This document shows positions 1 to 8,627 of a stretch of 64,000 bases of DNA, piece after piece (within the stretch, counting starts at the first letter, position 1; each line of letters opens with the position of its first letter). The DNA comes from an uncultured Dehalococcoidia bacterium (GTDB taxonomy: Bacteria > Chloroflexota > Dehalococcoidia > Lucifugimonadales > UBA3495). Under the pieces are notes generated by a model. That model was not told the origin of the DNA, searched no databases, and worked only from the letters and a program-made list of their open reading frames with translations. The translations under genes were made by a program, and so were the position numbers. The stretch spans positions 2,356,001 through 2,420,000 of the forward strand of contig OY282456.1 in NCBI GenBank assembly GCA_958296225.1, written 5' to 3'.

Positions 1-1179
1 GCCGATAACGGCCGCGGCGACCGGAGCGGCGGTTGCGGCGGCCAGGATAGCGGCGCGAGTATGCGCGCGTCGCACGTCGCTGTCGTCCAGAGTGACGGAG
101 ACTTCGGCCAGGGCGTACCGGGAGTTGCCGCTGTCCACCAGGATGATGTCGGTATCCTCCAGGTCGTCAGACTGTGCTTCGGAGATGCGGTTGGCGGCAA
201 CGGCCTGGTCAAGGATATTGGGAATGAGGTTTTGGTCGGGGATGGTGACGGCATAGACTACTCTGGGTTCGTGCATACCCAGGTATCGTCGGGCCAGCCG
301 GCCGGCCCGGCGGGCTGCTTTGCGTTCGTAATCGGTGCCGGTCAAACGGGCGAGTGTGCCTTGCATCCGGTTTTGCCCCGCTTCCAGCCGGGCCTGTCCC
401 TCTTGCAGCTGGACGATGTCCCCCTGCATCCGGGCCTGTCCCTCTTGCAGCTGGGCAATGTCCCCCTGCATCTGGGCCTGTCCCGCTTCCAGCCGGGCCT
501 GTCCCTCTTGCAGCTGGATGATGTCCCCTTGCATCCGGGCCTGTCCCTCTTGCAGCTGGACGATGTCCCCCTGCATCCGGGCCTGTCCTTCTTGCAGCTG
601 GACGATGTCCCCCTGCATCTGGGCCTGTCCTTCTTGCAGCTGGACGATGTCCCCCTGCATCTGGGCCTGTCCCTCTTGCAGCTGGACGATGTCCCCCTGC
701 ATCTGGGCCTGTCCCTCTTGCAGCTGGACGATGTCCCCTTGCATCTGGGCCTGTCCCTCTTGCAGCTGGACGATGTCCCCCTGCATCCGGGCCTGTCCCT
801 CTTGCAGCTGGACGATGTCCCCTTGCATCTGGGCCTGTCCCGCTTCCAGCCGGGCCTGTCCCTCTTGCAGCTGGGCGATGTCCCCTTGCATCCGGGCCTG
901 TCCCGCTTCCAGCCGGATCTGTCCCTCTTGCAGCTGGGCGATGTCGCTTTCAATCCGGGCGAGCCGGGCGTCGGTGACCGTGATGTAGTCGTAGAGTACT
1001 TGCGTTAGGTCGGCGACGGCTTGCTGTAGGCCGGCGACATTCTGCTGCAATTCCCGGACGATGGCCGGGAGTTGCAGGAATTCCTGGTCGAGGATATGCT
1101 GGCGCATAGCAGCCTGTAAGCCGGGGTCGCCGGCCATGGCGTCCAGGATGTCCTGAAATGTGGCGATGGGGGTAGTCAT
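1..1179 (-). CDS. Coiled-coil repeat protein with C-terminal nuclease-like domain (partial, runs off window)
   Basis: The frame opens at an ATG at 1179 and stays open to base 1 (393 codons), so the C-terminus lies outside the window. Residues 1-75 are helical. Residues about 77-271 are a heptad-based repeat built from units such as DIVQLQEGQARMQG, a classic coiled coil. The remaining part reads ...LAEVSVTLDDSDVRRAH... (residues about 358-373), preceded by DTDIILVDSG and followed by an Ala/Val-rich stretch ending AAVIG. This D...(E)VS...DV.RA pattern resembles the restriction-endonuclease-like domain at the end of many uncharacterised coiled-coil proteins of cyanobacteria, archaea and Chloroflexota. 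A nuclease role is inferred from that resemblance only. Long open frames on the opposite strand here are produced by the repeat. Confidence 0.75.
   Translation of the reverse strand, partial: MTTPIATFQDILDAMAGDPGLQAAMRQHILDQEFLQLPAIVRELQQNVAGLQQAVADLTQVLYDYITVTDARLARIESDIAQLQEGQIRLEAGQARMQGDIAQLQEGQARLEAGQAQMQGDIVQLQEGQARMQGDIVQLQEGQAQMQGDIVQLQEGQAQMQGDIVQLQEGQAQMQGDIVQLQEGQAQMQGDIVQLQEGQARMQGDIVQLQEGQARMQGDIIQLQEGQARLEAGQAQMQGDIAQLQEGQARMQGDIVQLQEGQARLEAGQNRMQGTLARLTGTDYERKAARRAGRLARRYLGMHEPRVVYAVTIPDQNLIPNILDQAVAANRISEAQSDDLEDTDIILVDSGNSRYALAEVSVTLDDSDVRRAHTRAAILAAATAAPVAAAVIG
380..945. repeat. 42-bp minisatellite inside the coiled-coil gene
   Basis: The core cttgcagctgg recurs 12 times (about 406, 448, 511, 553, 595, 637, 679, 721, 763, 805, 868 and 931). 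Spacing is 42 bp, or 63 bp where an extra half unit (RLEAGQA) is present. Every unit length is a multiple of 21 bp, so heptad register and reading frame are kept. Copies are nearly identical in DNA, which points to recent slippage or unequal exchange. Confidence 0.9.
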
Positions 1180-1297
1180 GGTGGTGGCAAGCTCCGTGTG
1201 ACCTCTGTGGTGATTATAACACTGCTCCCTGCGTTCCCGCTTTCCGGCTCGCCAGCATAGGGCAGTTTTTCTTTGGCTGCCGCCCGCCCCCGCCCGG

Positions 1298-1306
1298 TGG
1301 TACAAT
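1298..1306 (+). promoter_or_regulatory. Extended -10-like element upstream of sat
   Basis: TGGTACAAT fits the TGn-TANANT extended -10 pattern and ends 9 nt before the sat ATG. No good Shine-Dalgarno lies between, so the transcript may be leaderless or nearly so. The same pattern occurs before aprB, the first of the paired PaREP1-like genes and aprA. Called by eye. Confidence 0.35.
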
Positions 1307-1315
1307 GTCATCGCT

Positions 1316-2596
1316 ATGAGTGTTGACAACAGCCTTTCCCCCCACGGCGGCGCGCTGGTGGAGCAGGTGCAGCCCCTGAGCTACGCCGGCGCCATCGCCG
1401 GGCTGCCGGCCATCGCGGTGCGCGAGCAGATTGCCCACGAGTGCGTGAATATCGCCTACGGGTTCTTTTCCCCGCTGACGGGGTTTATGGGCAGCGCCGA
1501 CGTGGCGTCGGTGGCGGCGACGATGCGGCTGACCAGCGGCTACATCTGGCCTATTCCCATCGTGCTGGACGTTGCCGAGGCCGAGCTGCGACGACAGGGC
1601 GTCGGCGTGGGCGATACCGTTCTGCTCACCTACCTGGGCAGCCCGCTGGCGACGCTGGATGTGGCCGAGATTTTCACCGCCGACCTGACCCGCCTGGCGC
1701 AGCAGGTGTACACGACCGCCGATGCCGCGCATCCGGGCGTGCAGCGCACGTTGGCCTATGCCGACCGCTTCGTGGCCGGCGACATCACGCTGCTTGGCGA
1801 GCCGGTTATCAACCCGCCCTTCGACCGCTTCTGGCGGACGCCACGCCAGCTGCGGGATGAACTGGCCGGGATGGGCTGGCAGCGGGTGGTGGCGCATCAA
1901 ACGCGCAACGTTCCCCACTCCGGCCACGAATACCTGATGAAGGGGGCCTTTATGGAGGCGCAGGCCGACGGGGTGCTGGTCAGCGCAGTTATCGGCGAGA
2001 AGAAAGAGGGCGATTATATCGACGAGGCAATCGTGCTGGCGCACGAGCATTTGCGCGCGCGCGGTTTTTTCCGCGCGGATATTCACCGCACAACCGCCCT
2101 GTTGTGGGATATGCGCTACGCCGGGCCGCGCGAAGCCGTGTTCCACGCGCTGGTTCGCAAGAACCTGGGCTGCACCCACCATATGTTTGGCCGGGACCAC
2201 GCCGGGGTTGGCGACTATTACGGCCGCTACGCCGCCCACGAGATTTTTGACACGCTGCCCGACCTGGGGATTCGCTCGGTGCTGACGCTGGAATGGTGGT
2301 ATTGCCCCACCTGCGGCGGCGTGGCCTACGAAGGCATCTGCGGCCACCCGGATACCAAGCAGGACCTGGCGGGCCGGTTGATTCGCAGCATCATCTCCGG
2401 CGGCACGGAGCCGGCGCCGCAAACGCTGCGGGCCGAAACGCTGGCGGTGGTGCGCCAGTGCGCCGAGGAATACGGGTTCGGCTCCCCGTTCGTTACGGAA
2501 AGGTATCTGCGGGAGCGGACGCCGGCGCTGACGGTGGCGCCAGGGTGGTTTAGCGGCGCCGGTGGCCAGTCAAGTTATGACGCTTCCGGCGCGTAG
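1316..2596 (+). CDS. sat: Sulfate adenylyltransferase (ATP sulfurylase)
   Basis: Catalyses ATP + sulfate to APS + PPi, or the reverse in sulfur oxidisers. The 426-aa length is normal for the monofunctional Sat family. Visible motifs are QTRNVPHSGH (residues 195-204, the QxRN and HxxH phosphate-binding signature), GRDHAGVG (292-299) and a Cys3His zinc site (C330, C333, C342, H344). No APS kinase domain is fused. The ATG follows an extended -10-like element. The stop overlaps by 22 bp the 3' end of the convergent PPOX gene. Its functional partners aprB and aprA are about 55 kb downstream in the same window, and a separate cysC is at 41 kb, so its APS can go to reduction, to PAPS, or be consumed in sulfite oxidation. 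Confidence 0.95.
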   Translation: MSVDNSLSPHGGALVEQVQPLSYAGAIAGLPAIAVREQIAHECVNIAYGFFSPLTGFMGSADVASVAATMRLTSGYIWPIPIVLDVAEAELRRQGVGVGDTVLLTYLGSPLATLDVAEIFTADLTRLAQQVYTTADAAHPGVQRTLAYADRFVAGDITLLGEPVINPPFDRFWRTPRQLRDELAGMGWQRVVAHQTRNVPHSGHEYLMKGAFMEAQADGVLVSAVIGEKKEGDYIDEAIVLAHEHLRARGFFRADIHRTTALLWDMRYAGPREAVFHALVRKNLGCTHHMFGRDHAGVGDYYGRYAAHEIFDTLPDLGIRSVLTLEWWYCPTCGGVAYEGICGHPDTKQDLAGRLIRSIISGGTEPAPQTLRAETLAVVRQCAEEYGFGSPFVTERYLRERTPALTVAPGWFSGAGGQSSYDASGA

Positions 2597-3006
2597 TCCC
2601 AGGAACGGATGCGTTGGGGCGTTACTCTGATGTAGGCTGCGCCGGGGCGGGGTTCGGTGGGCAGCTCGGCATCCGGCACGCCGCGCCGTTTTGCCGCCTC
2701 GCGGGCGTAGCGCAGTACGTCCGCCGGGTCGGAGTGTACCGTGGCCGTGCCTTGAACCATCAGCCCTTTGATGTCCCCCATTGACTTTCCGCTCTCCAGC
2801 AGCAGGCTCACCCTGGGGTTGTGAGCAATGTTCCGCAGCTTCCGCGTGTTGGCCCTGACGCCCATCAAAATCTCGTCGCCCAGGCGGAAGTATCCCAGCG
2901 GCACGGTGTGGGGAAACCCGTCCGGGTCGAGGGTGGTCAGCGCAATCCAGCCGGGTTTGCGGTCGAGAAACTCGTGGGCTTCCTGCTTTGTAAGTCGGCG
3001 GGGCAT
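2575..3006 (-). CDS. Pyridoxamine 5'-phosphate oxidase-fold protein (PPOX class, F420/flavin-dependent type)
   Basis: A 143-aa split-barrel flavin-binding protein. It begins MPRRLTKQEAHEFLD and has the typical GWIALTTLDPDGFPHTVPLGY first strand pair, then ANTRKLRNIAHNPRVSLLLE, the usual cofactor phosphate region. Such proteins are small F420- or FMN-dependent reductases of varied substrate. The start has AGGAG 8 nt upstream. It lies 11 nt downstream of the alpha/beta-barrel gene on the same strand, so the two are probably co-transcribed. Its 3' end overlaps the end of sat. The substrate cannot be told from the sequence. Confidence 0.8.
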   Translation of the reverse strand: MPRRLTKQEAHEFLDRKPGWIALTTLDPDGFPHTVPLGYFRLGDEILMGVRANTRKLRNIAHNPRVSLLLESGKSMGDIKGLMVQGTATVHSDPADVLRYAREAAKRRGVPDAELPTEPRPGAAYIRVTPQRIRSWDYAPEAS

Positions 3007-3017
3007 AGCTATCGCTC

Positions 3018-3692
3018 CTAGAAGGCGCGGGGCGGGAAGACGCGACGATACACTCCCGGCGAACCGGGGGCGTGCCCGTAGCGGCCGCCGATATATTCAT
3101 TCATCGTGTCCTGGCCGCGCTGGGTCTCCCAAGCCAGGGTTTCCGGCACCTTTTCGTGCTCGAACTCGTACATCGTCAGGTACTTTGGCGCGCCGGCGAC
3201 GGCGTGGTAGCGGCGCACGTGCAGACAGCCCGGTATCAGCAAGTTGGCCGGCGTGCGTACCGTGTCGTAGTATTCGTTGTATCCGGCTTCCAGCTCCGCC
3301 GGCACGTCCATGCGGCCAATCTGCAAGGCGGGGGCCATGCCCCGGCCCTGGGTGTCGGGGTCGCTCTCCGCCGGATAAATCTGGGTACAGACGTTGCGCA
3401 CCGTGCCCCGGCCTACTACGTTGGGCGACATCCGCTGCGTCCATTCGGTGGGGTTGCGGCTCAGGCGCAGGTATTCGTCGGTTTGCAGCGCATCCGCTGA
3501 TTCCAGCTCGTACACGGCCAGATAACGGGGGCCGCCGCGCAGCGCCTCGTAGCGGGCGGCATCCAGGAACCCCGGCGCGCTCAACCGCTCCGGCACGTGT
3601 TCCTCGTTGTACCAGGCGTTGAACTCGGCGTCGTGCTCAACGTCCACGTCGGCAAAAACTAGCAACAGGGCAGTACCCTTTTTCTTGACCAT
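3018..3692 (-). CDS. Duplicated dimeric alpha/beta-barrel protein
   Basis: A 224-aa protein made of two similar halves. The first (about 1-100) has FNAWYNEEHVPERLSAPGFL and GGPRYLAVYELE; the second (about 120-215) has YNEYYDTVRTPANLLIPGCL and GAPKYLTMYEFE. This WYNEEH...PG(F/C)L...Y(L)..YE layout is the ferredoxin-like dimeric alpha/beta-barrel fold, found in EthD-like and monooxygenase-like proteins, here covalently duplicated. GAGAGGTG lies just upstream of the ATG. It is probably in an operon with the PPOX-fold gene. An oxidative or binding role in catabolism is possible, but the substrate is unknown. Confidence 0.7.
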   Translation of the reverse strand: MVKKKGTALLLVFADVDVEHDAEFNAWYNEEHVPERLSAPGFLDAARYEALRGGPRYLAVYELESADALQTDEYLRLSRNPTEWTQRMSPNVVGRGTVRNVCTQIYPAESDPDTQGRGMAPALQIGRMDVPAELEAGYNEYYDTVRTPANLLIPGCLHVRRYHAVAGAPKYLTMYEFEHEKVPETLAWETQRGQDTMNEYIGGRYGHAPGSPGVYRRVFPPRAF

Positions 3693-3762
3693 TTAACACC
3701 TCTCTGGCAGCGCTCATTAAACCACAGTTTAAGAGCGTGGGGATAGCCGGGCAAACCTCCCC

Positions 3763-3864
3763 GGGCCTTTGCAAAGTCAAGGCCGGGAATTGCGAAATTA
3801 CCGGGATAAACAGGATAAACAGGATTTTACTGATTCGGTGTTACCGTATTCCGGCGAAATCGGG
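3763..3864 (+). repeat. Dispersed intergenic repeat, copy 1
   Basis: Holds the aaacaggataaacaggatttt core followed by attccggcgaaatcggg. Related cores occur at 4272-4382, 9620-9697 and 24468-24505, with short stem-only relatives near 21299-21330 and 45846-45872. Confidence 0.7.
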
Positions 3865-4271
3865 ATTTTTGATGCGGCAGCAGTCAGGCGAAGGGCTGCC
3901 ACTGGGGGCGGTTTGGCTAGGTTGGCATGGCGGCTCCTTTGGCTCCGTGCGTTGGGGATTTGGTCGGGCGATTGATTTGCGGTGGACCGGGTTTCAGGGA
4001 TTATCAGCCCTACGGCCGGAGGTTTGCGCGGGGTTTTTAGCTCGGATTTTCCATGCCCGGGGCATGGGGCGCTGTGGCGGACGCCGTGGCCGAGGGGACT
4101 ACGCCGGTTAGAGTGGTCGGCGGCAGTCTCCTGCGATAGCCGGTGCGACTTGGATACTGATGGGGTTGGCCGTGATTACCTGAAACCCGGTCGGGGTCTT
4201 GACTTTTCGCCTGACGCCGCTATGATAGCACAGGGGTTCTGGCAAGCGCAAGGGGCAATTTTACAGGGACA

Positions 4272-4382
4272 GGGCCTTGGCAAAGTCGAGGCCGGGAGTT
4301 ACGGATTTACAGGGAGGCACAGGGTGAACAGGGTTTTTGGATTGCGCTGTACCGGGTTGCGGCGAAATCGGGGATGGCGGTG
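4272..4382 (+). repeat. Dispersed intergenic repeat, copy 2
   Basis: Same layout as the 3763-3864 copy, with a middle reading acagggtgaacaggg and an end reading ttgcggcgaaatcgggg. It is diverged from the first copy, so the family is old or loosely conserved. Confidence 0.65.
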
Positions 4383-4479
4383 GGCAGCCGGAGGCAGAAA
4401 ATCGGGGCCTGGCGCCGGCCCGGCAAACCGCCGCTAACTGCTTGCTTTTTGATGTACTATACGCGCGAGAGGTGAAGAT

Positions 4480-4998
4480 ATGCCCAGAGCAACCATCAAT
4501 ATAGGCGAACCGGCCGGCCAGGCAATTGCCGGCACGACGTGGAAGTACGCCAGAGGCTACGTGCCCGGCGAGGTCAACGAAGGGCTGGTGGAGCAATCCG
4601 CCGGCAGCCCGGCCCGATTGCCCGACTACGACGACTCCGGTTGGGCGATTTGCTACGACCTTCCGGAACGGGTTTCCCACGGCTTCAGCTTCGTCTGGTA
4701 TCGCGCTGCCATCACCATTCCCGAAACGGTGAACGGCCATCCCACCGGGGGGATGCGCGTCCAGTTTGAGACCTGTGTGGACGATTACGGCGAGATCTGG
4801 ATTGACGGCGAATGCAACCGGGACCGGGGAACGGTGCAAGGATTCAACGTTCCCCAGCGCGTCCAGGTGACGGACAACGCGCAGCCCGGCGACCGGCACA
4901 CCATCGCGATTCTGGCCGTCAACGGGCCGCTGGGCGCGCCCTTCGGCACCGTGTTCGTCCGCTACGCCAACCTCGGGTTTGAGTGGACGGGAGCGTAG
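4480..4998 (+). CDS. Small jelly-roll (galactose-binding-like) protein
   Basis: A 172-aa protein with no signal peptide. The sequence LPDYDDSGWAICYDLPER followed by FSFVWYRAAITIPETV and VQFETCVDDYGEIWIDGE matches the sugar-binding jelly-roll module at the N-terminus of family 2 glycoside hydrolases (DDSxW ... WYR ... DxxxxWxNG). Here it stands alone without a catalytic domain. GAGGTG sits 6 nt before the ATG. It converges on a Gfo/Idh/MocA oxidoreductase, 15 nt beyond its end. A role in carbohydrate or ligand binding is inferred from the fold only. Confidence 0.6.
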   Translation: MPRATINIGEPAGQAIAGTTWKYARGYVPGEVNEGLVEQSAGSPARLPDYDDSGWAICYDLPERVSHGFSFVWYRAAITIPETVNGHPTGGMRVQFETCVDDYGEIWIDGECNRDRGTVQGFNVPQRVQVTDNAQPGDRHTIAILAVNGPLGAPFGTVFVRYANLGFEWTGA

Positions 4999-5013
4999 CT
5001 TTTCATAATCCGG

Positions 5014-6108
5014 TCAGGCGACGGCGACGGCGCGTCCGGAGTCTGAAGCCTCCTGGATGCGGTCGATGAAGCGGTGCAGCCGAACCGCTTCGTCGAAGTC
5101 GGGCTGGCTGGCGTTCCCTTCGCGGATGCCGCGTCCAAACTCGTAATACATCTGGCCCACGTTGTAGGCGGCGCCCCGGGGCATTCCTTCCAGCACGTAG
5201 GTGTACCGGGCGGGAATTGCCAGGTCTTCCAGGTGGTCGCCGCCTTGCGCGCCCTGCAACCGCACGCCGTCGTGGTTGGGGGACTCGTCGGAGGAGGCCA
5301 CCAGCGTTCCATCCCGTCCGTAAATCTCCATGCGGTAGCCGCTGCCGGCCCAGGGGTTGCTGGCGATATGGGCCGACGCCACGCCGCCGCCGGCGAGCCG
5401 GCCGCTGACCAGAATGTTGTCGGGCGCGGTAACGTCCACCATCTGACTGGTGTCGGTTTCAAACCATTCTTTGGCCTGCGTGCTGACCACCGACGAGACT
5501 TGACTGAAATCCCCCACCACGAACCGCAGGGCGTCGATGGTGTGGCCGCAGGAGATGGTCAGGGTGTTTGCTCCCAGCTCCCGGTCGCGCTGCCAGGTGC
5601 GGTCGGACTGCCGCGCCAGCACCCCGCCGGCGATGCGGCTGACGTGGCAGGACATAACTTCCCCGACGTAGCCCGACGCTATCAGGTCTTTCAGATGCAG
5701 CAGCGCCGGGTTGGCGCGGGACTGCAGCCCCACCATGTTGCGGACGCCCCGGGCGCGGGCCAGGTCGGCCATTTCCTGAGCCTCGGCGGTAGTCCGGCCC
5801 AGGGGCCACTCCGTATAGACGTGCTTGCCGGCGTTGAGCGCGGCCACCGTCGGTTCATAATGCGCCGGCACCCGCAGACTCACCGCCACGGCGTCGATGT
5901 CGGGATGTTCCAGCATCTTGCGGTAATCGTCGAAGGCCAGCCGGGCCCCGAATTTCCGGCGCGACTCCTCGGCGCTCTCCAGGCGCGTCGTGCAAACTGC
6001 CGTCAGCTCGAACTCCGGGCTGGCGACTACGGCCGGCAAATGCGACCGCACGGCCCAGCCCCGATGGATGTTCGCGCCGATAATGCCCAGGCGAATCGGG
6101 TCTGCCAT
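5014..6108 (-). CDS. Gfo/Idh/MocA family NAD(P)-dependent oxidoreductase
   Basis: A 364-aa two-domain sugar or cyclitol dehydrogenase type protein. The N-terminal Rossmann domain starts RLGIIGANIHRGW (GxxGxN-type). A conserved turn near residue 97 reads HVYTEWPLGRT, where most family members have EKP, so the lysine of the usual catalytic EKP is absent (EWP). The C-terminal alpha/beta domain includes CGHTIDALRFVVGDF. The EWP form occurs in the Gal80-like branch, which may bind dinucleotide without classic sugar dehydrogenation. AAAGGGGGA precedes the ATG. Confidence 0.85.
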   Translation of the reverse strand: MADPIRLGIIGANIHRGWAVRSHLPAVVASPEFELTAVCTTRLESAEESRRKFGARLAFDDYRKMLEHPDIDAVAVSLRVPAHYEPTVAALNAGKHVYTEWPLGRTTAEAQEMADLARARGVRNMVGLQSRANPALLHLKDLIASGYVGEVMSCHVSRIAGGVLARQSDRTWQRDRELGANTLTISCGHTIDALRFVVGDFSQVSSVVSTQAKEWFETDTSQMVDVTAPDNILVSGRLAGGGVASAHIASNPWAGSGYRMEIYGRDGTLVASSDESPNHDGVRLQGAQGGDHLEDLAIPARYTYVLEGMPRGAAYNVGQMYYEFGRGIREGNASQPDFDEAVRLHRFIDRIQEASDSGRAVAVA

Positions 6109-6243
6109 GATGTTCCCCCTTTTGCGTGATTCGAGCCTATCCTAACATAACGCGCCCGGCGCCCGGCCCAATGCCGGAGCCGGCCCATGACGGCGGGGAT
6201 GTGTTAGGATTGCGCTACTCAAACTCAGCCACGGAGCGCGAAA

Positions 6244-7260
6244 ATGCCATACGGAGATAACGACTGGCTGGCCCTGACCGCCGAGCCGACCCTGGAACCG
6301 GAGCTGCCCATTTGCGACGCCCATCATCATTTTTGGGATTTTCGTATGGACCGGGTTCCCTATCATCGCTATTTGCTGCCCGAACTGGCCGCCGACCTGA
6401 ACAGCGGGCACAACGTGCGCTCCACCGTGTTTCTGGAGGCGCGGTCAATGTACCGCCCCGACGGGCCGGAGGAGCTGCGCCCCGTGGGCGAGGTGGAGTT
6501 CGTGCAGGGCATCGCCGCCGCCAGCGCCACCGGACTCTACGGGCCGGCCAAAGCCGCCGCCGCCATCATCGGCCACGCCAACCTCAACCTGGGCGACGAC
6601 GTGGAGCGGGTCCTGGACGCATTGCAGGCCGCCTGCCCCAACCGCTTTCGCGGCATCCGCCACAACACCGGCTGGGACCCGCACCCGGAGCTGGAAAGTC
6701 GTGCCGCGGCCGGCGAGCTGGCTAATGCCAATTTCCGCGCGGGCGCGCGGGTTCTGGAGCGCCGGGGGCTGGTGTATGAGAACGTGGTGTACTTTCCACA
6801 GCTCGCAGAACTGGCCGACTTTGCCCGGTCGGCGCCCGACCTGACCATCGTCTCCAACCACATCGGCGGTCTCATCCGCGTCGGCCCTTACGGGAACCGG
6901 GACGACGAGGTAATGCCGGCCTGGCGTGAAGGCATTGCCAGCCTGGCCCAGTGTCCCAACGTGGTGATGAAGCTCGGCGGCGTGGGCCAACCCCGCTACG
7001 GTTTCGACTGGCACACCCGCAGCGTCCCCGTCGGTTCCGAGGAACTGGCGGAGTCCATGGCCCCCTTGCTGACCTACTGCATCGACCAGTTCGGCCCGGA
7101 GCGGTGCCTGTTCGAGAGCAATTTCCCGCCGGACAAGGTGTCCTTTTCCTACAACGTGATGTACAACGCTTTCAAGCGGCTGACCGGCGGCTACTCGGCT
7201 ACGGAGCGGGCGGCAATGTTCCACGACAACGCCGCGCGGATTTACCGGATAGACGGGTAG
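6244..7260 (+). CDS. Amidohydrolase 2 family (metal-dependent TIM-barrel hydrolase/decarboxylase)
   Basis: 338 aa. The N-terminal metal motif CDAHHHFWDF (about residues 24-33), FRGIRHNTGWDP in the middle and FGPERCLFESNFPPDK near the end are hallmarks of the amidohydrolase-related family that includes lactonases and ACMSD-like decarboxylases. The protein is cytoplasmic with no signal. Its 3' end faces that of the MmgE/PrpD gene with 3 nt between. A lactone or aromatic-acid substrate is plausible; the exact reaction cannot be assigned. Confidence 0.85.
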   Translation: MPYGDNDWLALTAEPTLEPELPICDAHHHFWDFRMDRVPYHRYLLPELAADLNSGHNVRSTVFLEARSMYRPDGPEELRPVGEVEFVQGIAAASATGLYGPAKAAAAIIGHANLNLGDDVERVLDALQAACPNRFRGIRHNTGWDPHPELESRAAAGELANANFRAGARVLERRGLVYENVVYFPQLAELADFARSAPDLTIVSNHIGGLIRVGPYGNRDDEVMPAWREGIASLAQCPNVVMKLGGVGQPRYGFDWHTRSVPVGSEELAESMAPLLTYCIDQFGPERCLFESNFPPDKVSFSYNVMYNAFKRLTGGYSATERAAMFHDNAARIYRIDG

Positions 7261-7263
7261 GCT

Positions 7264-8619
7264 TTAGGGGCCGGCCAGCAATGCGGTGAGGTCTGCGATA
7301 TTCGCCAGTTCGTCCAGGCGGGAGACCGTTTCCATCACTTGCTGCATCCGGCCCTCGCCCAGCGTTTCGCGGGACAACAGCTCGAACTTGCCGCGCAATT
7401 GCTCCCGCGACGCCGGGTTGGAGAAATCGCCGCGCTGGCCGGTGACGCTGGCTTCCAGAACGCGCCGGTCTTTCAGGTGGATGGCAACGCGGGCCGCGGG
7501 ATAATCATAACGGCGCAGGCTCATCTCAGCGTCGGATGCTATGGCGACGCGCTGCGCTAACCGCCTGACGTCCGGGTTGCTGACCCGCTCCGGCAGGAAT
7601 GCGGTTACGCCGGCGTTTCCGTAGCAGATGGCGGCGGCTACCGCGTAGGGTATGGAAAACTTGGCCGCCAGCATATTGCCGGGCGCGGGGTCGGTCATTA
7701 GCTGGGCAATGGGCGGAGCGTGAACTATAATCCGCTCCACTTGATGCGCGCCAAAAGCCTCCTGCTGCATCAGGCTCTGCACGGCGTCCAGCGCCGGATG
7801 GTTGTACAGGCAGCAGGCATGGAACTTGAAATAGTTTTGCTGGATGCGGAACTGGCCGGGAGCGCCCAACCCGTCAACCGCCGCATCGGGGTCGAACCCA
7901 TCGCCGAGCAGGCTGCGGTATAAGTCGGCCGGCCCGTCGGCAATGGCGGTGAAACCGCACCGGCTCAGGTGGGCCGCCATGATGCCCTGGAACCCGGAGC
8001 GGCCGGGGTACAGATTGCGGACGGTGGCCCCTTCCAGGCAGGGCGTCCAGGTGTTGGCCGGACTCATGGACACGGCCAGGTTCATCGCCAGGCGGGTCTG
8101 GGCCGGGTCGAATCCCAGCAGGCGCGCGGTGGCCGCCGCTGCGCCGATGGTGCCCCAGGTGCCATGCGAGTGGACTTCGGGGCGTATTTCGGTCGCGGTT
8201 CCGATGCGCGACGTAACCTCGTAGCCGGCGATGATGCTTTCCAGCACCGCCGGGCCGCTCCGGCCTAGGTCTTCGCCCACGGCAATAGCGCCGGGGGTTA
8301 CGTGGATGGACGGGTGCCCGCCGCCCAGCCGGCTGCCTTCGTCCATTTCCAGGGCCACGCCGGCGGTGGCGTTCACCATGGTGGCCCACATAGGCGGCGC
8401 CCGGTGGGGGTGGCCGATGATGACGGCGTTACCCGGCCCGCCCAGGTCGGCCGCCAGCCGGGCGAAATTGGCGTTTTCCGCCAGGCGGCTGCCGGCGGCG
8501 ATGGCGCCAATGGTGTCCAGAACCACATCTTTGGCCGCCGCCACGGTGGATGTATCCAAGTCTGCCAGGCGAACCGAGGCGACGAACTCGGCCAGCCGGT
8601 CCAGGTAGTCCGGGGCCAT
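7264..8619 (-). CDS. MmgE/PrpD family protein (2-methylcitrate dehydratase-like)
   Basis: 451 aa. Family signs include an N-terminal AKDVVLDTIGAIAAGSRLAEN, GNAVIIGHPHRAPPMWATMVNATAGVALEMDEG and SHGTWGTIGAAAATARLLGFDP, then FQGIMAAHLSRCGFTA and FKFHACCLYNHPALDA. The family includes 2-methylcitrate dehydratase and cis-aconitate decarboxylase, but most members, including those in catabolic clusters like this one, have unknown substrates. AGAGG precedes the ATG. It lies 8 nt downstream of the dehalogenase-like gene, so the two are probably co-transcribed. Confidence 0.85.
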   Translation of the reverse strand: MAPDYLDRLAEFVASVRLADLDTSTVAAAKDVVLDTIGAIAAGSRLAENANFARLAADLGGPGNAVIIGHPHRAPPMWATMVNATAGVALEMDEGSRLGGGHPSIHVTPGAIAVGEDLGRSGPAVLESIIAGYEVTSRIGTATEIRPEVHSHGTWGTIGAAAATARLLGFDPAQTRLAMNLAVSMSPANTWTPCLEGATVRNLYPGRSGFQGIMAAHLSRCGFTAIADGPADLYRSLLGDGFDPDAAVDGLGAPGQFRIQQNYFKFHACCLYNHPALDAVQSLMQQEAFGAHQVERIIVHAPPIAQLMTDPAPGNMLAAKFSIPYAVAAAICYGNAGVTAFLPERVSNPDVRRLAQRVAIASDAEMSLRRYDYPAARVAIHLKDRRVLEASVTGQRGDFSNPASREQLRGKFELLSRETLGEGRMQQVMETVSRLDELANIADLTALLAGP

Positions 8620-8627
8620 GATGTCCT

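Larger units (their letters stand above)
3693..4479. other. 787-bp intergenic stretch holding two diverged repeat copies
   Basis: No convincing gene is present: open frames here lack family resemblance and overlap the repeats. Two copies of a roughly 100-bp element lie at 3763-3864 and 4272-4382. Each starts gggcctt.gcaaagtc.aggccggga, has a purine-rich middle with acagg repeats, and ends ggcgaaatcggg. They are direct repeats about 509 bp apart with clear divergence. Confidence 0.7.

Noticed and set aside
61..1008. Long open frames on the plus strand with repeated LSLLQLDDVP or CPSCSW units
   Set aside because: They are the antisense and shifted translations of the minus-strand coiled-coil gene; a 42-bp repeat keeps every frame open.
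1214..2422. 402-codon minus-strand frame over sat
   Set aside because: Antisense to ATP sulfurylase, whose motifs are unmistakable; composition of the antisense product is low in structure.
3737..4437. Two plus-strand frames in the 3.7-4.4 kb gap
   Set aside because: No family resemblance, they cover the dispersed repeats, and no ribosome-binding site is seen.
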